Shown in pieces: positions 51,354 through 62,974 of a stretch of 64,000 nucleotides of DNA. Positions within the stretch are counted from its first letter, which is position 1. Every line of letters begins with the position of its first letter. Under the pieces are notes generated by a model, which saw only the letters and a list, made by a program, of their open reading frames with translations, did no database searches and was not told the origin of the DNA. The DNA is from Cercospora beticola (taxonomy: Eukaryota; Ascomycota; Dothideomycetes; Mycosphaerellales; Mycosphaerellaceae). The DNA lies in the NCBI RefSeq assembly GCF_033473495.1, contig NC_088937.1, positions 3,534,001 to 3,598,000 on the forward strand. The letters are read 5' to 3'. The translations under genes and the position numbers were made by a program.

Positions 51354-52380
51354 TGTCACTTCAAGACTTGCACGCAATGCTGAGCAGACAGTAGTTGACC
51401 AGCTGAGGATTCAAGAGCACCTACACTGTCTGTCCTATGCCGTACGCCGTTACCGTGCGAGAAGAGGAGTAAGGCGGGGAGCTGCAGATCAGTCACCACA
51501 GAGCTGGTCGATACCCGAACAAATGTTCAGCCTATTTGTTCCGCATCCCACGTGACCGGAAGAAGTGTCAAGCGCCGCTACTCTACTCTATGGAGACGAC
51601 ATCTCTCCCAGGGATTCTCTTTGTCTTGTCGATTGCTTAGGTGTGGCCTTCTGGAAGCATTGGCCTACGTCCTAGTCTTGTGCAAGACTCCGCTGCACGG
51701 TTCCGCCCTCAACACGTGAGACGCACATGTATTATGCCGCGTCGGTTCCGATATGGCCGCCCACGAAACACTTATTGAAGAATCACATTTACAAAAGCAC
51801 ATCTGCGACGAAGATGTTTCGAACAATTGCTACGGACTGCCGTTTGAACCAAAGTAATCCCATAGTGTTGGCGACTTGGAAGCCGGAACTCTGCCTCGCA
51901 CTCGCTCAGTCATGTTCCAAGCCTGGGTTCAATATCGCAAGATCTACCATACATAAACCATCATGCGGGTGAGGCATCTTGGAAGTCCGAAACATCTCGG
52001 AGAGGACCCTTAAGCTCACGCTGGATGCAATCCGCTCGTTTATCAACGTCACCCCTGCGACAAGCACTTCATCTTCTCCAGTTGACCAAGCGTTGGCATA
52101 GTCAATAACTCCATTGTTCCGCGGAACGAACACCGAACGTCACCCATTCGCGCCTCAATTGCGTTATTCGCCTACCAAACGTGCTCCACAACGCCACGGC
52201 AGCTCGCGTGGCGCCCACATTCAAGACTCGGCATTCCAAGACCTTCGACTTGGCACCTGGACCGACGAATGTTTTATCCGGAAGTTGCATCTTATAAGTT
52301 GGGATCATGACGGTCACAAAATATGAAGCAGCTCGAACGTGCTGTTGCAGTGACAGCGTCAGTACTGCTCGAAGCCCAAC
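51354..52380. promoter_or_regulatory. Divergent upstream region, SDR / Dal5-type MFS
   Basis: About 1 kb between the two divergent start codons. No supportable gene inside; short frames only. Possible joint control of an enzyme and a transporter is inference from orientation. Confidence 0.45.
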
Positions 52381-54133
52381 ATGACGACCAGACCAAATGG
52401 CGGCGAGAGCCCGACTCGATTGGACGACAAGATCGTTGCGGACGACAATTCGACCGATCTCAAGCTCGAGAGCGTCAATTCGGCGAACAAAGTCAGCGAA
52501 GTCAAAAGCTCAGAAGGATACTACAACTTCGAGCCCATCGCCGCCCTCAATCTACCAGACTGGAGAGTCACAGAAAGAGCACTTGTACGCAAGCTGGACT
52601 TCACTTTGCTGCCGACACTATGGGTTCTCTACCTGAACAACTACCTGGATCGGACCAACATCGCTCAAGCGCGACTCAACACCATTGAGGAGGATCTCAA
52701 CATGGGACCAGAAGATTACAATATTGCAGTCTCTGTACTGACTGTCGGTTACATGCTTGCTCAACTCCCAAGCAATATGCTATTGACGCGTGTTCGACCT
52801 GGAATCTACCTTCCTGCTACTGTCATGATCTGGTCTGCTGTTTCGGCTTCGACAGCAGCGGCTTCAAGTCCAGAGACATTGTTCGTCATTCGATTCTTCC
52901 TCGGAATTACTGAGGCGCCGCTATTTCCTGGAGTGGGTTACTCTCTTCCTTCAAGATTAATCGAACCCGTGCTGATCTGTGCCAGGCTGTGTATTTGATG
53001 ACCTGTTGGTACACAAGAAAAGAGCTTGCTCTCAGAACCGCCATTCTGTACAGCGGCCTGGTCCTCGCTCAGGCCCTGTCCGGAGTGCTCGCAGCCGGGA
53101 TCTTCCAAATGGACGGTGTGAGCGGTCTCGCCGGCTGGCAATGGTATATTCAGCCATGAGTTTGGTGTCCACAGAAGCTAATTCATCAACGCAGGCTATT
53201 CATCCTCGAAGCTCTCATGTCCGTCGTCTGCGGAGTTGCTGCGTTCTGGACACTGCCAGACTACCCGCACTCAAAAACTGGAAGCCAGACGTGGTCAATG
53301 AACGAAGATATGCGTCGCCTTGCCGAAGCTCGCATGGAGGCCGATCGTGTCACTGGAGCTTCCGGCACAGCAGGTATATGGCATGGTGTTAAGCTGTGTC
53401 TTGTTGATCCTAAACTATACCTATTCGTAAGCCGACCAGATCATGAAAGATGTAGATTCATTCTGACAAATTTGCCAGACTCTGTTGAACCTCACAATGA
53501 CAGCATCATATGGGTACGTATCCCATCAGCACAAAGCAAATGATGACATGCTAACAATCGGAAAGCTTCAACTTCTTTTTCCCAACTCTCCTGCGGGGCT
53601 TCAACATTGGATCAAACACAGTATCCCTCCTGCTCACGGCGCCACCTTATGTCACCGGCGCGATCGTCTCCTTCGTCCTGGCATGGAACTCAGACCGCAT
53701 CAAAGAACGCGGCTGGCATATCAGCGGTGGCCTCCTTGCCGCAGCCATCGGCTTCATCATCACGGTAGCCACGGACGGCTCCGCTACCATCCCGCGCTAC
53801 GTGGCATCTTTCCTGTATGCTCCCGGATCTTTCGCCGCAAATGCGCTCGTCTATAGCTGGGCCGTCAGTACACTTTCCGCTACACCTGAGAAACGAGCAG
53901 CTGGTGGAGCGATCGTCAATATCATCGGCCATGTTGGAAATATCATCAGTCCATACTTTTTCCGAGACGAGGAGAGACCGACTTACAGACTGGCGTTTAT
54001 TTTGATGCTCGTATTTGGCGGACTGGCTTTTGGTTTTGCCTTCAGCACGAAAATGTTCTTGAAGCGGACGAATAAGAAACTGAGAGAGGTTGCGAGTGCG
54101 ACTGGAACCGTGTATTCGCCGTATACCACTTAG
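52381..54133 (+). CDS. MFS transporter of the Dal5/allantoate permease family
   Basis: Anion:cation symporter family of the MFS, plasma membrane, expected to import an organic acid, vitamin or allantoate-like anion. Five exons: 52381-52932, 52986-53143, 53195-53426, 53479-53513 and 53566-54133 (introns 51-53 bp); 514 aa. Exon 4 is only 35 nt, encoding part of the TM7 region. Joins restore family sequence: LFPG-AVYLMTCWYTRKELALR, GWQW-LFILEALMSV, LYLF-TLLNLTMTASYG-FNFFFPTLLRGF. Diagnostic segments include DFTLLPTLWVLYLNNYLDRTN in TM1 and VGYMLAQLPSN. About 12 TM segments and a short cytoplasmic C-terminus. Unspliced, it is cut into several fragments, so exon choice matters. Confidence 0.93.
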
Positions 54134-55019
54134 GATCGGGACTTGCATTTAGAGCAACTCGCTACACCATCCGGCTTATACCCACTAGCAACCTATTTTC
54201 GCGGCAAAAGATGCGCCTCAAAATACATTCTCCGATATACCCCCTTCAACTTCCTGCTCGTCCAGGTAAACGTCCAAAGAGTGCACCTTTCGATGCATTG
54301 TACCGACGTTTTTCTGCGGCAAAATCTAGAGACTTCGTCCCCAGGTATCGTTCTAGGTCGGTGCGAAAAGCCATTGCTGCCTTAATTTCCATGCAAGGTT
54401 TGGAATGGACATGTCACGTAGGATCATCATGAGTGCATCGCCAACCATCTGATCTTCTAACGGAAACTGTGTATTCGACCCACCTCCCCCAAACTCTTGG
54501 CGCGCTGCGTTCGCAACTGCTTTGCGGTCGATGGAAGGTGGAAGGTGGAAGGTGGTAGTCCATGTTCACTACAACTTTGAGTCTTCAGTACCCAAGATGT
54601 ACCATATGACCTGGCTCCTGCTCGACAAAAAACGGAACTGCCGCCACCAGATGGCATAATGACCACGGATCTCTCTGAGCGTGGTACAACAAGCTTCAAG
54701 ACTATCAAAACTTTACGATCACAAGTCATGATGCTCGATTAAAACTATCATGAACGACAACGTGGATCAGCCGACGTGATAATCTATGTTCTTTAAGAAT
54801 ATCTCGACAGTCTGAGCTCTTCAACCAGTAACGCCCATTGCGCCTCCGAGCGGGTCATACATCAAGAATTCCCTCCGTCTGCTCGAGTAGGCGATTGCGT
54901 ACCTCTCCGCTCTTGAATTGATCATCATGTAGCGCTTCTCCTGATTCCCATAGCATTCGCTGCGGTAGCAACATCACCCTCCAACAGCAGGCTTCTCGCA
55001 AACAACTGGTTCTAACTTC
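54134..55019. other. Intergenic
   Basis: 886 bp between convergent stops of the MFS gene (+) and the first F-box-like gene (-). Contains a 7 bp tandem repeat near 54534. No supportable gene. Confidence 0.5.
54534..54554 (+). repeat. Three 7 bp GAAGGTG units
   Basis: Exact units at 54534-54540, 54541-54547 and 54548-54554. A short minisatellite in an intergenic stretch. Confidence 0.85.
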
Positions 55020-55622
55020 TCAGTCTGAGTCGCTTGCCTCGTCGACTTCTGCCTCCTCCGCCTCGTCCTCCTCCTCCCTAGCCCTCGCCAGATTGATCCT
55101 CGTAGTCTGCAGCTCGATCTCAAGCTTACGTCTGGCACCTTTCTTGTCCAGGAGCAACCATTCATTCATCGCCTCGCGTCTCTCCGCTTCCAATTCTCGG
55201 GAGACAACCCTCCCCTTGCGCCAATCCTCGCGGGTCATGTTGCCCGCTTCCTCAGCTTGGCGCATCGCTTCTGAGTGATCCACAGTTGCCTGACATGTAG
55301 AAGCCATTCTCTTAAGTGCCACGTGAACTGTGTCCCTGACTCGATCCTCGTAGTTGTCGAGCGCTTTGATGTACGTGGGCTCAACTTCGGCTTGCATCTC
55401 ACGAGAGACGTAATAGAGAGGGTGTACAAGAGAACCGCGTGAGAATGGTGCACACTCTTCGAAGTCGCTGAATAGCACGAACTCGTTGATAATCAAACGC
55501 AGCTCTGGGGGGAGATCGAGCAGTCTGAAGTGAGATGTCCGATTCTCGGATGGAGTGGTAGGATGAGGGACAGGGGACTCGAGACCGTCATCGCGATGGG
55601 AGGCTCCAGATTGGGAAGACAT
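55020..55622 (-). CDS. F-box-like protein, tandem paralogue A
   Basis: Single exon, 200 aa. F-box-like N-terminal motif LLDLPPELRLIINEFVLFSDF at about residues 34-54, then LYYVSREMQAEVEPTYIKAL, followed by a long charged helix region (REDWRKGRVVSRELEAERREAMNEW) and an acidic tail (EEEDEAEEAEVDEASDSD). It shares the whole N-terminal layout with the next gene (416 bp away, same strand). Uncharacterised fungal family; an SCF adaptor role is only a family-level guess. Confidence 0.8.
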   Translation of the reverse strand: MSSQSGASHRDDGLESPVPHPTTPSENRTSHFRLLDLPPELRLIINEFVLFSDFEECAPFSRGSLVHPLYYVSREMQAEVEPTYIKALDNYEDRVRDTVHVALKRMASTCQATVDHSEAMRQAEEAGNMTREDWRKGRVVSRELEAERREAMNEWLLLDKKGARRKLEIELQTTRINLARAREEEDEAEEAEVDEASDSD

Positions 55623-56038
55623 GTTGTACTTTGATGGCTTGGTGTTGTCTTTGATGATTTATGTTGTTCAGTGCCGTGAGCTTCCGGAGGTATGGAGCAG
55701 AGGAGGGTAATGACAAGATCAGCTGTGACTATGAACTATAGGAGTGGCCGCGACAAGTGAACGGCGTCACAGTGAAGCGCGATCCTCTTGGTGAACATCC
55801 CCGTGACAAAACTTGGAGGAGTGATCGGACAAATCTGCATCTTTCCGGCCGTGAAGCAGAACGAGACAGACGCACAGGATCTGTCTACCTCTATGTTGTA
55901 CAGCTACGACGGCCATGGTGGGAACTCAACATAGCATTTCATGGATTTGATGGTCTATGAATCAGGCTCGTCCATATAAATACTCGTGTTTGTGGTTCGT
56001 AGCATCCTGCGCTGGTGTAATTCTGCCGACCTGCAGAC
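55623..56038. other. Spacer between tandem paralogues
   Basis: 416 bp between two minus-strand F-box-like genes; should hold the promoter of paralogue A. Nothing else seen. Confidence 0.5.
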
Positions 56039-56692
56039 TCACTGGCCTGCAGTGGACTCTGACCAAGCCTCCCTCACCTCCTTGGCAGCCGACAAGAAAG
56101 AGACTGCCTCCTTCAACTTGGCCGCCTCAGCCATCATGGCCTTGGCCGCTGCCACCCTCTTGTTGAGCACTTTGATCAGCTCTCCTTCAACTCTCTCCTG
56201 ACACTCCACGACCACCTTCTTGATTCTCTCGCACTCAGCTTTCGACTCATCGGTCTTCACCACGAGTTCTTCCATGTGATCATCTGCAACCCGGTACTCC
56301 TCCTCGGACATGGTGGCGAAAGACGCCAGCATGAAGTGGACATGATTCATCTCTTCCTGGCATGCAGCCGAAGCTTTATCGAAGGCTTCGCAGACGTGAT
56401 CGGAAAGGCTGCTGTGGTAGCGCTGGATTGCCTTAATATAAGTCCACTCTGATTCAGCCTGCAGGCCTCGAGAGACATAGTAGACGGGTTGTGCTACTGT
56501 CTTCGGTGGAGGGAAGTCTCGTTCGTCGAAGTCGCTGAACAGTACCAACTCGTAGACGATGAGGCGCAGTTCCGGTGGCAGTTCGAGGAAGTTGAAGTGG
56601 TCTCGCTGCTTGTCTTCGCCGACAGTGGCCGATTCGACAGTTACGGACTCGATATCGCCTTCGAGCTTGGAGGACTGGGAGGTAGAAGCCAT
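56039..56692 (-). CDS. F-box-like protein, tandem paralogue B
   Basis: Single exon, 217 aa. Motif FLELPPELRLIVYELVLFSDFDE at about 34-56, then VYYVSRGLQAESEWTYIKAI, matching paralogue A position for position in this half. The C-terminal half is a coiled coil (VEGELIKVLNKRVAAAKAMMAEAAKL) and lacks the acidic tail of A. The two look like a local duplication followed by divergence of the C-terminus. Confidence 0.8.
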   Translation of the reverse strand: MASTSQSSKLEGDIESVTVESATVGEDKQRDHFNFLELPPELRLIVYELVLFSDFDERDFPPPKTVAQPVYYVSRGLQAESEWTYIKAIQRYHSSLSDHVCEAFDKASAACQEEMNHVHFMLASFATMSEEEYRVADDHMEELVVKTDESKAECERIKKVVVECQERVEGELIKVLNKRVAAAKAMMAEAAKLKEAVSFLSAAKEVREAWSESTAGQ

Positions 56693-57267
56693 GCTTGCTT
56701 CTGACGTGGTGGGTTTGCCTTCGTTGGCGTATCTTGACTTGACTAATGGGTGAGAAGTGCGAAGTCAGGGCTGCAAGGCAGGGCCTGTAGTAAATAATGT
56801 AGGTGAAGAGCAGCGGGGTGAAAGGTTCAAGGATGCGACGGGAGTTTGTGGCCTCAACCAGTGAAAGTCGCTCGCATCAGGTGCAGCTCACTTGGTGAAT
56901 GTCAACGTGATTGGTCGGCAGAATTTCGAGTTGTCCTTCTGATATGAGACTTGTGATCGATAATGCTTTGCACTCCTTCGCGGTTTAGGGTGATGATTTA
57001 TAATGACCTAGAGGACGCTTTCGCGATTAGTGTTATAAGGCTTTGAGCACTGCCAGTACCAACAGTGTACATCCACAGGTACCAGGACCTATATGCTGTT
57101 CAAAGCTGTCGATGAAACTGCAATACCTGTAACATGAATCGTTGTCTCACTGCAATGATGCTAAGACAGCATGGTGCGATTTGTTGTCTCGCAGAGTGCA
57201 GGATAAAGAGAGTGAAGGTCGCTGTGCTGAAAAAAATCGTAAAATCGTGAAGCATTTCTCGGTAGAT
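56693..57267. other. Intergenic
   Basis: 575 bp, promoter of paralogue B and 3' UTR of the next minus-strand gene. Nothing recognised. Confidence 0.5.
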
Positions 57268-58322
57268 TCAAACCTTCAAGAGCTTCGCAATATTCGCTCG
57301 ATATGTCTGCGTGAGTTCCGGCGCATACGTAGCAATTGCGAAGCCAGCGATCAGAGCAACGAAAAGCAGAATAAGTACATCCAGAAGCGGTACTTGAGTC
57401 GTCTTGGCCTTTGCAATCTGATAATTCAAATAATGGCCGAGCTTGAAGGACTTTGGGCCAAAGGGTGCTGCTGGTGCATAAGGTCCAGTCTGTGCCATGC
57501 ATTAGGGAAATCCGGTCACGGCTCCAAGTGGACTTACCATCTTCACGAGCGGCTCCACGCCATACTTCGCCGAAGCATCAAGTCCTCTTTGCATCCCAGG
57601 AAGCCCGTCAATCGACCATTGAGACTTATATGTCCACTTCACACCCGTCAGCACCGATAATACCAGTACCCAGAAAATCAATGCACCACTCACATAATGA
57701 TCCATCGACTCATCCTCCTTCCCAGCATCAAACTTCTCCTTCCTCTTCTCAAAAACCTGATTAAGAGTCTGCCGAAAACTCTTAAACTCATACATCGGAA
57801 CACTATACCCACACGAACTTCCAACTTGATGAACATCAACAATAATAATCGACCTCGTCGCAGGGATAATCTCGACGGAGTTCTTCTGAATAAAATCGTT
57901 GAAAGCCGGAGATTCGCGTTCCAGAATACGACCTAACATAAAGACACACACATCAGCAACCACAATCCAAAAACCCCAAACCATCTCCCCATCCTCACCC
58001 CCAACTCCCATCCCCTCCATCTTCATCTCCATAACTCACCTCTCCCCCACAACCTCACAATCCTCGGACTCCCCTCAAAAGCCTGAAACATAACCGTAAT
58101 CCTCCCATTCTCCCTCAAATGCGCTATAGTCTCACAGCCCGATCCAGATAAATCCATATACCAAAAAGTCTTATGATCAATGAGTCCAAAATATTCCCCG
58201 CCTTTGGGCGAGACGTTGATGTGGCCGGATTTCGAGAGCGGGGCGGTTGCGACCCAGAGCATTTTTTGTTGGAGGATCCATGCGTAGATGTTTTCGGGGA
58301 TGGTTTCGTAGAAGGCGCCCAT
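57268..58322 (-). CDS. PPOX-family (pyridoxamine phosphate oxidase-like) protein with membrane segments
   Basis: Three exons: 58040-58322, 57538-57932 and 57268-57489 (introns 107 and 48 bp), 299 aa. The N-terminal half is a flavin-binding split-barrel of the pyridoxamine 5'-phosphate oxidase-like fold: LWVATAPLSKSGHINVSPKG, then FWYMDLSGSGCETIAHLREN and ITVMFQAFEGSPRIVRLWGRG-RILE, with exon 1 to 2 joining in that conserved block. Two hydrophobic segments follow (YVSGALIFWVLVLSVLTG at about 185-205 and VPLLDVLILLFVALIAGFAI near 258-277), so the product is probably membrane anchored. Members of this fungal subgroup bind FMN or F420-like cofactors or haem; the reaction is unknown here. Not the true PdxH-type vitamin B6 enzyme by length and layout. 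Confidence 0.85.
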
Positions 58323-59016
58323 TTCTGCGGTTCGATCGGGTGTGGGTTGAATTGATAGATGAGTGTGGGGAAAGTGAGGGAATCTGGAGTCGTGGCGTGG
58401 TTGTTGTGAACGGTGGGTGTGTGCACCAGGGCCGAGTGCGTCAGACCGATGTCGGAAGAAGTGGCATTATTAGTAATGGAAGTGGGGCTACTGTGTTTCT
58501 CAAAACATAGCGGAATCGCCAAGAAACAAATTCAAGAAGCAATGCGCGCCTAATATCCTGAACAACGCAGTAAAAATACGAAAACAAAGCGCAGTAACAG
58601 ACCAATACGTAAACAGAGACAGATTGTAGCGAGAGAAGCAGTCTGCAACGAGCAACATGTATATAAATCGAATTTAAACATTCGTACCTCGAGGAAATAT
58701 CGGACTCAAGCCTAACCCTACACGAGGCCAGGGATTGCGGCAGGTGATTTTACTAGTAAACAGCGTTTTGGCTGTCCATGTTCGGTTTCTGAGATTTCGC
58801 TATGTTTTGAGAAACACAGTATACGCCCTATACAGTGGTACAAGGAAGTGCAAAAGCTAAACAACATGTGTGAATTAGGGCAGAAGGAAGTAAGATTTCC
58901 ATTCGAATGCTTGTATCTACTACATGCGCGCATCGCGTGCAGAATATGACCAAAACGCCTCGAGAAAGCCTCCCAAGCTCCATGCGAAATGCCGATACTG
59001 TACACCCAACGAAGAA
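58323..59016. other. Intergenic
   Basis: 694 bp holding the PPOX-gene promoter and the phospholipase D 3' UTR. Nothing else recognised. Confidence 0.5.
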
Positions 59017-62000
59017 CTAAGTATAAATACTCTCAGTCATAGAGTTGACCTGCAACCCACGCTCCGCCAATTCAGCTTCCTCCAAGAATCTCAATGGCAT
59101 CCACACAATATGCCCCTTGATTTTGTCCAGTTCCTGTCTCGCGACTTCAACGGGCTGGAATTGATCGTAGATATGGCCTGCCTTCCTTGAGCCCTTGGCT
59201 CCTAAGAATCTGTCATAATCCTCAAAATTCTTGACGTTGTCATCTGGATCCGCGTGGAATAAGTGTCTGAAAATCTTGGTATTGGTCGTGGCGCGTTTCG
59301 TCCACATTGCCCAGAGCTCGTCTGATAGAGGATCTTCGACGAATTGATCCCATTCATCTCCTTGGCACCAGTCGTTCTCTGCGTCTCCGGGTGGCTGGGC
59401 GTTTGGGTCGTTCTCGGCGTCCAGGTCTTGAGCACGGAGAAGACCGAGATGTTCTCGCCAGAGCATGCGACGCAGTGTCGCGGCGTGATGCCCTGCGTGA
59501 TACTCTTGGCCGTCCATTTTGGATGGCAATGGTCGTGTGTCTTCCATTACGATGGTAAGCTCAGAATCATGGAAGCCCAGCTGACTTCGGTCGTTGATGT
59601 TGGAGGATCCGCACAACACGACTCTGTCGTCAACGATGAGGACCTGTAGGCAATGTCAGCTTGTCACTTGATGAATGCAAAGGGAGGAACTCACCTTTCC
59701 GTGAATGTAGAGCTCCTCTTGAACGAAGTTCTCCAACTCTTGTTGTCTCGCATCCTCGCTCTCTTCATCATCTCCATCCTTCGTACCATCGTCCTTGCGG
59801 CCTGGATACCCTTCTTCACTTGGCTTCTTCTCACCCAACATCGCATCCTTAGCGATAGTGTCAGCACTCTTGGCATGGCCCTCAGCATTAGGATGAGCAT
59901 TCTCCTCAAACTTTCTCCTCTTCTCAGCAAGCACCCCTGCATTCTCATTATCGTCTTCAGGATGGACTTTGTCCTCCTCATCAATGTCGACGCTAGTTCT
60001 GCGAGCCTTGTTGAAAAGACCTTTGAACTTGCCCTCCTTTGCAGTTTCTCGCACTCCAGCTTTGCCACCACCCTCAACTTCCTCACTAGCATGCACAGCA
60101 TCTCCCATGACCTCCTCAGCTTCAGCACGCTGGACTTCCTGATACGTGACACCACTCTGCTCCTCTTGCTTCTTCAATTCGGGAGTCTTGTTAAGACGAT
60201 CGTACGAACGCAGATTGAAGCAGAATACGTATTGTGTCGGATCCACACCGGCCGCTTTAATCTTGCCAAATATACTCTCGTCGCCTCTGCAGATGGACTT
60301 ATATTGGTAATCCATGATCGCGCGTGTCCCGGCGGCTGCACTGTCCCGCAGGTCTCCCGCGAAGCCTGGGATTGCAGGCATCATGATGATGACTCTGAAC
60401 TTGCGATTCTCTTTCGCTGCAGCGAGGACTGCATCCACGATGGCGGCTCCGATGAGGTTATGGACTGGTGATTGCTTGTCTCCCGTAGCCGTTATGAAGA
60501 ATTGGTTCTCGATGTAGACGAAGTGCTTCGCGGCTCTAATGACCTGGCAATACGCTGTTTGAATGCTTTGCTCGGCCAGAATACCAGAAGACCAGTCTGC
60601 AGAGGAGCGCACTAGTTGCGCGTGAACCGTGCCTTGAGAGACAATTATGCCATCATCGACCTTATTCGATTCGTAGCCCTTGCTCTTCTCCTCGATACCA
60701 CCCGAGGCCGAGACAGTGCCTTCGTTTTTGGGATCGTTTCCGGTGACATGAGCATTCTCCTGCGCTTGTGGTTTCAAGTGGTCATCCACAAGTCTCTGTT
60801 TGTCATGTCCTGGCCCATGGATTCCGCGCTGCTTCAGCTCTTTCTGCAATCCGTGCCCATGTCTATGCTGGTGTCGCGTATAGCCATGCTCGTCCACGTC
60901 TTCAGCCTCGTCAAGGAACTGCTCAGATCCATCGTTGATAGGTTCCAGCTCTTGTGCCGCACCTCCTTCCGTGTCTCGATGCTGTACCGTTCTGCCCTGC
61001 CTGGGGTTCCCCCGCTTCGTGTGCAATGGTGAAAGTGGATGGTGGAGATAGTCGCCCACCGGGTGCTTAGGCCTCTGGACACCGATAAGATCTTCGTCTT
61101 CACCAGTTCGGCCAGTCAATGTAAGCCAGTCATATCGATCATCGCGCTTATACTTGTCACGTTTGCAGAAATTCCACCTCAGCACGAAGTGTTCCGCGAT
61201 ATCGTAAATACAAGGTCCAATGAGGCCCATTGCGACATCGTGCCACGGCATGCGTCCATATTCTGCCTTTGACACTTCATTGCTCTTCCAATCTTGCACA
61301 GACTGGAAGTCCATGATTCTGTTGTTGTTGAAGTCCTGGCCCGGGAACAGCTCGTTTTGCACACCTGCTGGGTGAGCATCGGCAAGGACGTGTTGTCTGT
61401 TATCCCAGCGACCAAAGCAGAGATCGAGACCTCCAATGAAGGCGAGGTCGTAGTCGATGACGATGAACTTTTCGTGATGTGCCCAGTAGAATGTCATATC
61501 CGAAGCATTTTCCAGCACATTGTGGTCCGGATGGCGCATGACATTGATATTGCCATAGCCTGGGCTTCCTTCAGGACAGAGCGAAGCCAGTGCCTTTTTA
61601 GTGTGCTGAGAGTTGCACGTCAAAGCATGCTCGACCTCTTTGTAGACAATGATGTAGATCTTCACGCCACGCTCTGCCGCACGCTTGAGAACAGCATCGA
61701 GTCGCCATTGTTGGTGGTGGTAAGGTGGTCGTCGTAAAAAGAGCTCCGGGCTCAGCCACCAGTCTGCGATATAAATCGTCTCCTTCGCGCGTTCCAATGC
61801 GACAGAAACAGCATGAAAGTAGTCTCTTCCATCGATGTACCATTTGATCAGGTTTCCATCCCGCTCCGGCGCAAAGCTTTGGAATCTATGCTGTTCCGCG
61901 ATCCTCGTTCGTTTCGCATCTGTTCTCTGTTCGTGTTCCTCGTCGTGTCGATGGTTCGTATTAACCAGGTTTTGGAACTTGCCGATTCGATGCTTGAGAT

Positions 62001-62202
62001 GCACAGCGCCAATCTACAACTCTCGTTAGAGTCACTGTTTTCCGAGACGTGGAAATGGCCAAGATACCTTGACATCATGCAACTTGGTATCCTTCAACTT
62101 CGTCCTCAACTTCCCAAACACGCCATCATCGTCATGATTCTCGCTGTTCAGATGCCTTTCCTGCTGCTCAGCACTGCCCACATCAGAGGTCTTACCAACC
62201 AT
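59017..62202 (-). CDS. Phospholipase D family protein
   Basis: Hydrolyses or transphosphatidylates membrane phospholipids, mainly phosphatidylcholine to phosphatidic acid. Exons 62068-62202, 59695-62013 and 59017-59643 (introns 54 and 51 bp); 1026 aa. No PX or PH domain at the N-terminus, which is short and charged (MVGKTSDVGSAEQQERH), unlike Spo14/PLD1. First HKD motif: H225-x-K227-x4-D232 (HHEKFIVIDYD). Second: H816-x-K818-x4-D823, where the intron falls exactly after HGK and exon 3 resumes VLIVDDRVVLCGSSNINDRS. Conserved IYIADWWLSPE and IENQFFI blocks are present. A long low-complexity insertion (about residues 680-800, Lys/Glu/Asp-rich) separates the second catalytic half from its HKD. 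Another His/Gln-rich insert lies near 390-480. Confidence 0.93.
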
Positions 62203-62974
62203 TGTGGCGGTGTTGCGAGTAAGAGCATTCGTGTGGTACACAAGCAAGAAACACAGCAAGTAGCAGGCGTAGCTCGTGGCGGAAAATTGGACCAGTTTCT
62301 TTACTGGCAAAGCTCGGGCGCGCAAAGAGAGCTTCAGAAAGTATGGTGCATCATTGCTCATGCAGAATGAGATCGTCCGAGCACGACATGGCAAAGCTTG
62401 TATCACACACAGGGACAATGGGGAACGCGCGTGCTAGCGTGCTTCCTGTTCCTTGAATTTCACAGTTTCTGCTCGTTTGTCCGGTCGTGGTTGCGTATGT
62501 ACGTGCAGCGGGGACGAAAATAACTGCAAGGATGAGCGGGGCTCTTGATGGCTACGTCATTGGGGGTCCCCGAGTGAACGTGTGTTCGCGCGATCAGGCT
62601 CGTTCGCTTCCGAGCGGACAAAGAGTGGCGAATCGCATGTTTTGTTGCGATGGAGTTGTGGCTGGTAATATGGCGTGAGGAGCACAAAAGATATGGTGAC
62701 TGGCATCATCGGCGTCCTGTCGTGTCACGCGAAATACCAGGCACAAGTGAAAGCCATTGTCGGCATTTGACGGCCTATCGTCAGAGGTCTCACATGCTCC
62801 TTGGCATGAGCTAAACCGGTGCCGTGGAGCAATACCAATGACATACCTCCAGTGAAGCAGTCTGCCCGCATTCACAACTCCTGCGCTGGAATACTGATGC
62901 CTAGATCAGTAGCCAACTGAGAACGTCAAGCTATACATAGAAGGACGTACCTCCGAAAATGCAAGATTATCCTG
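62203..62974. other. Intergenic
   Basis: 772 bp between the phospholipase D start and the GH92 stop (both minus). Nothing supportable. Confidence 0.5.

Noticed and set aside
55020..56692. Tandem F-box-like genes as one gene with an intron
   Set aside because: Each has its own ATG, complete N-terminal motif and stop, and the 416 bp spacer shows no coding continuity.
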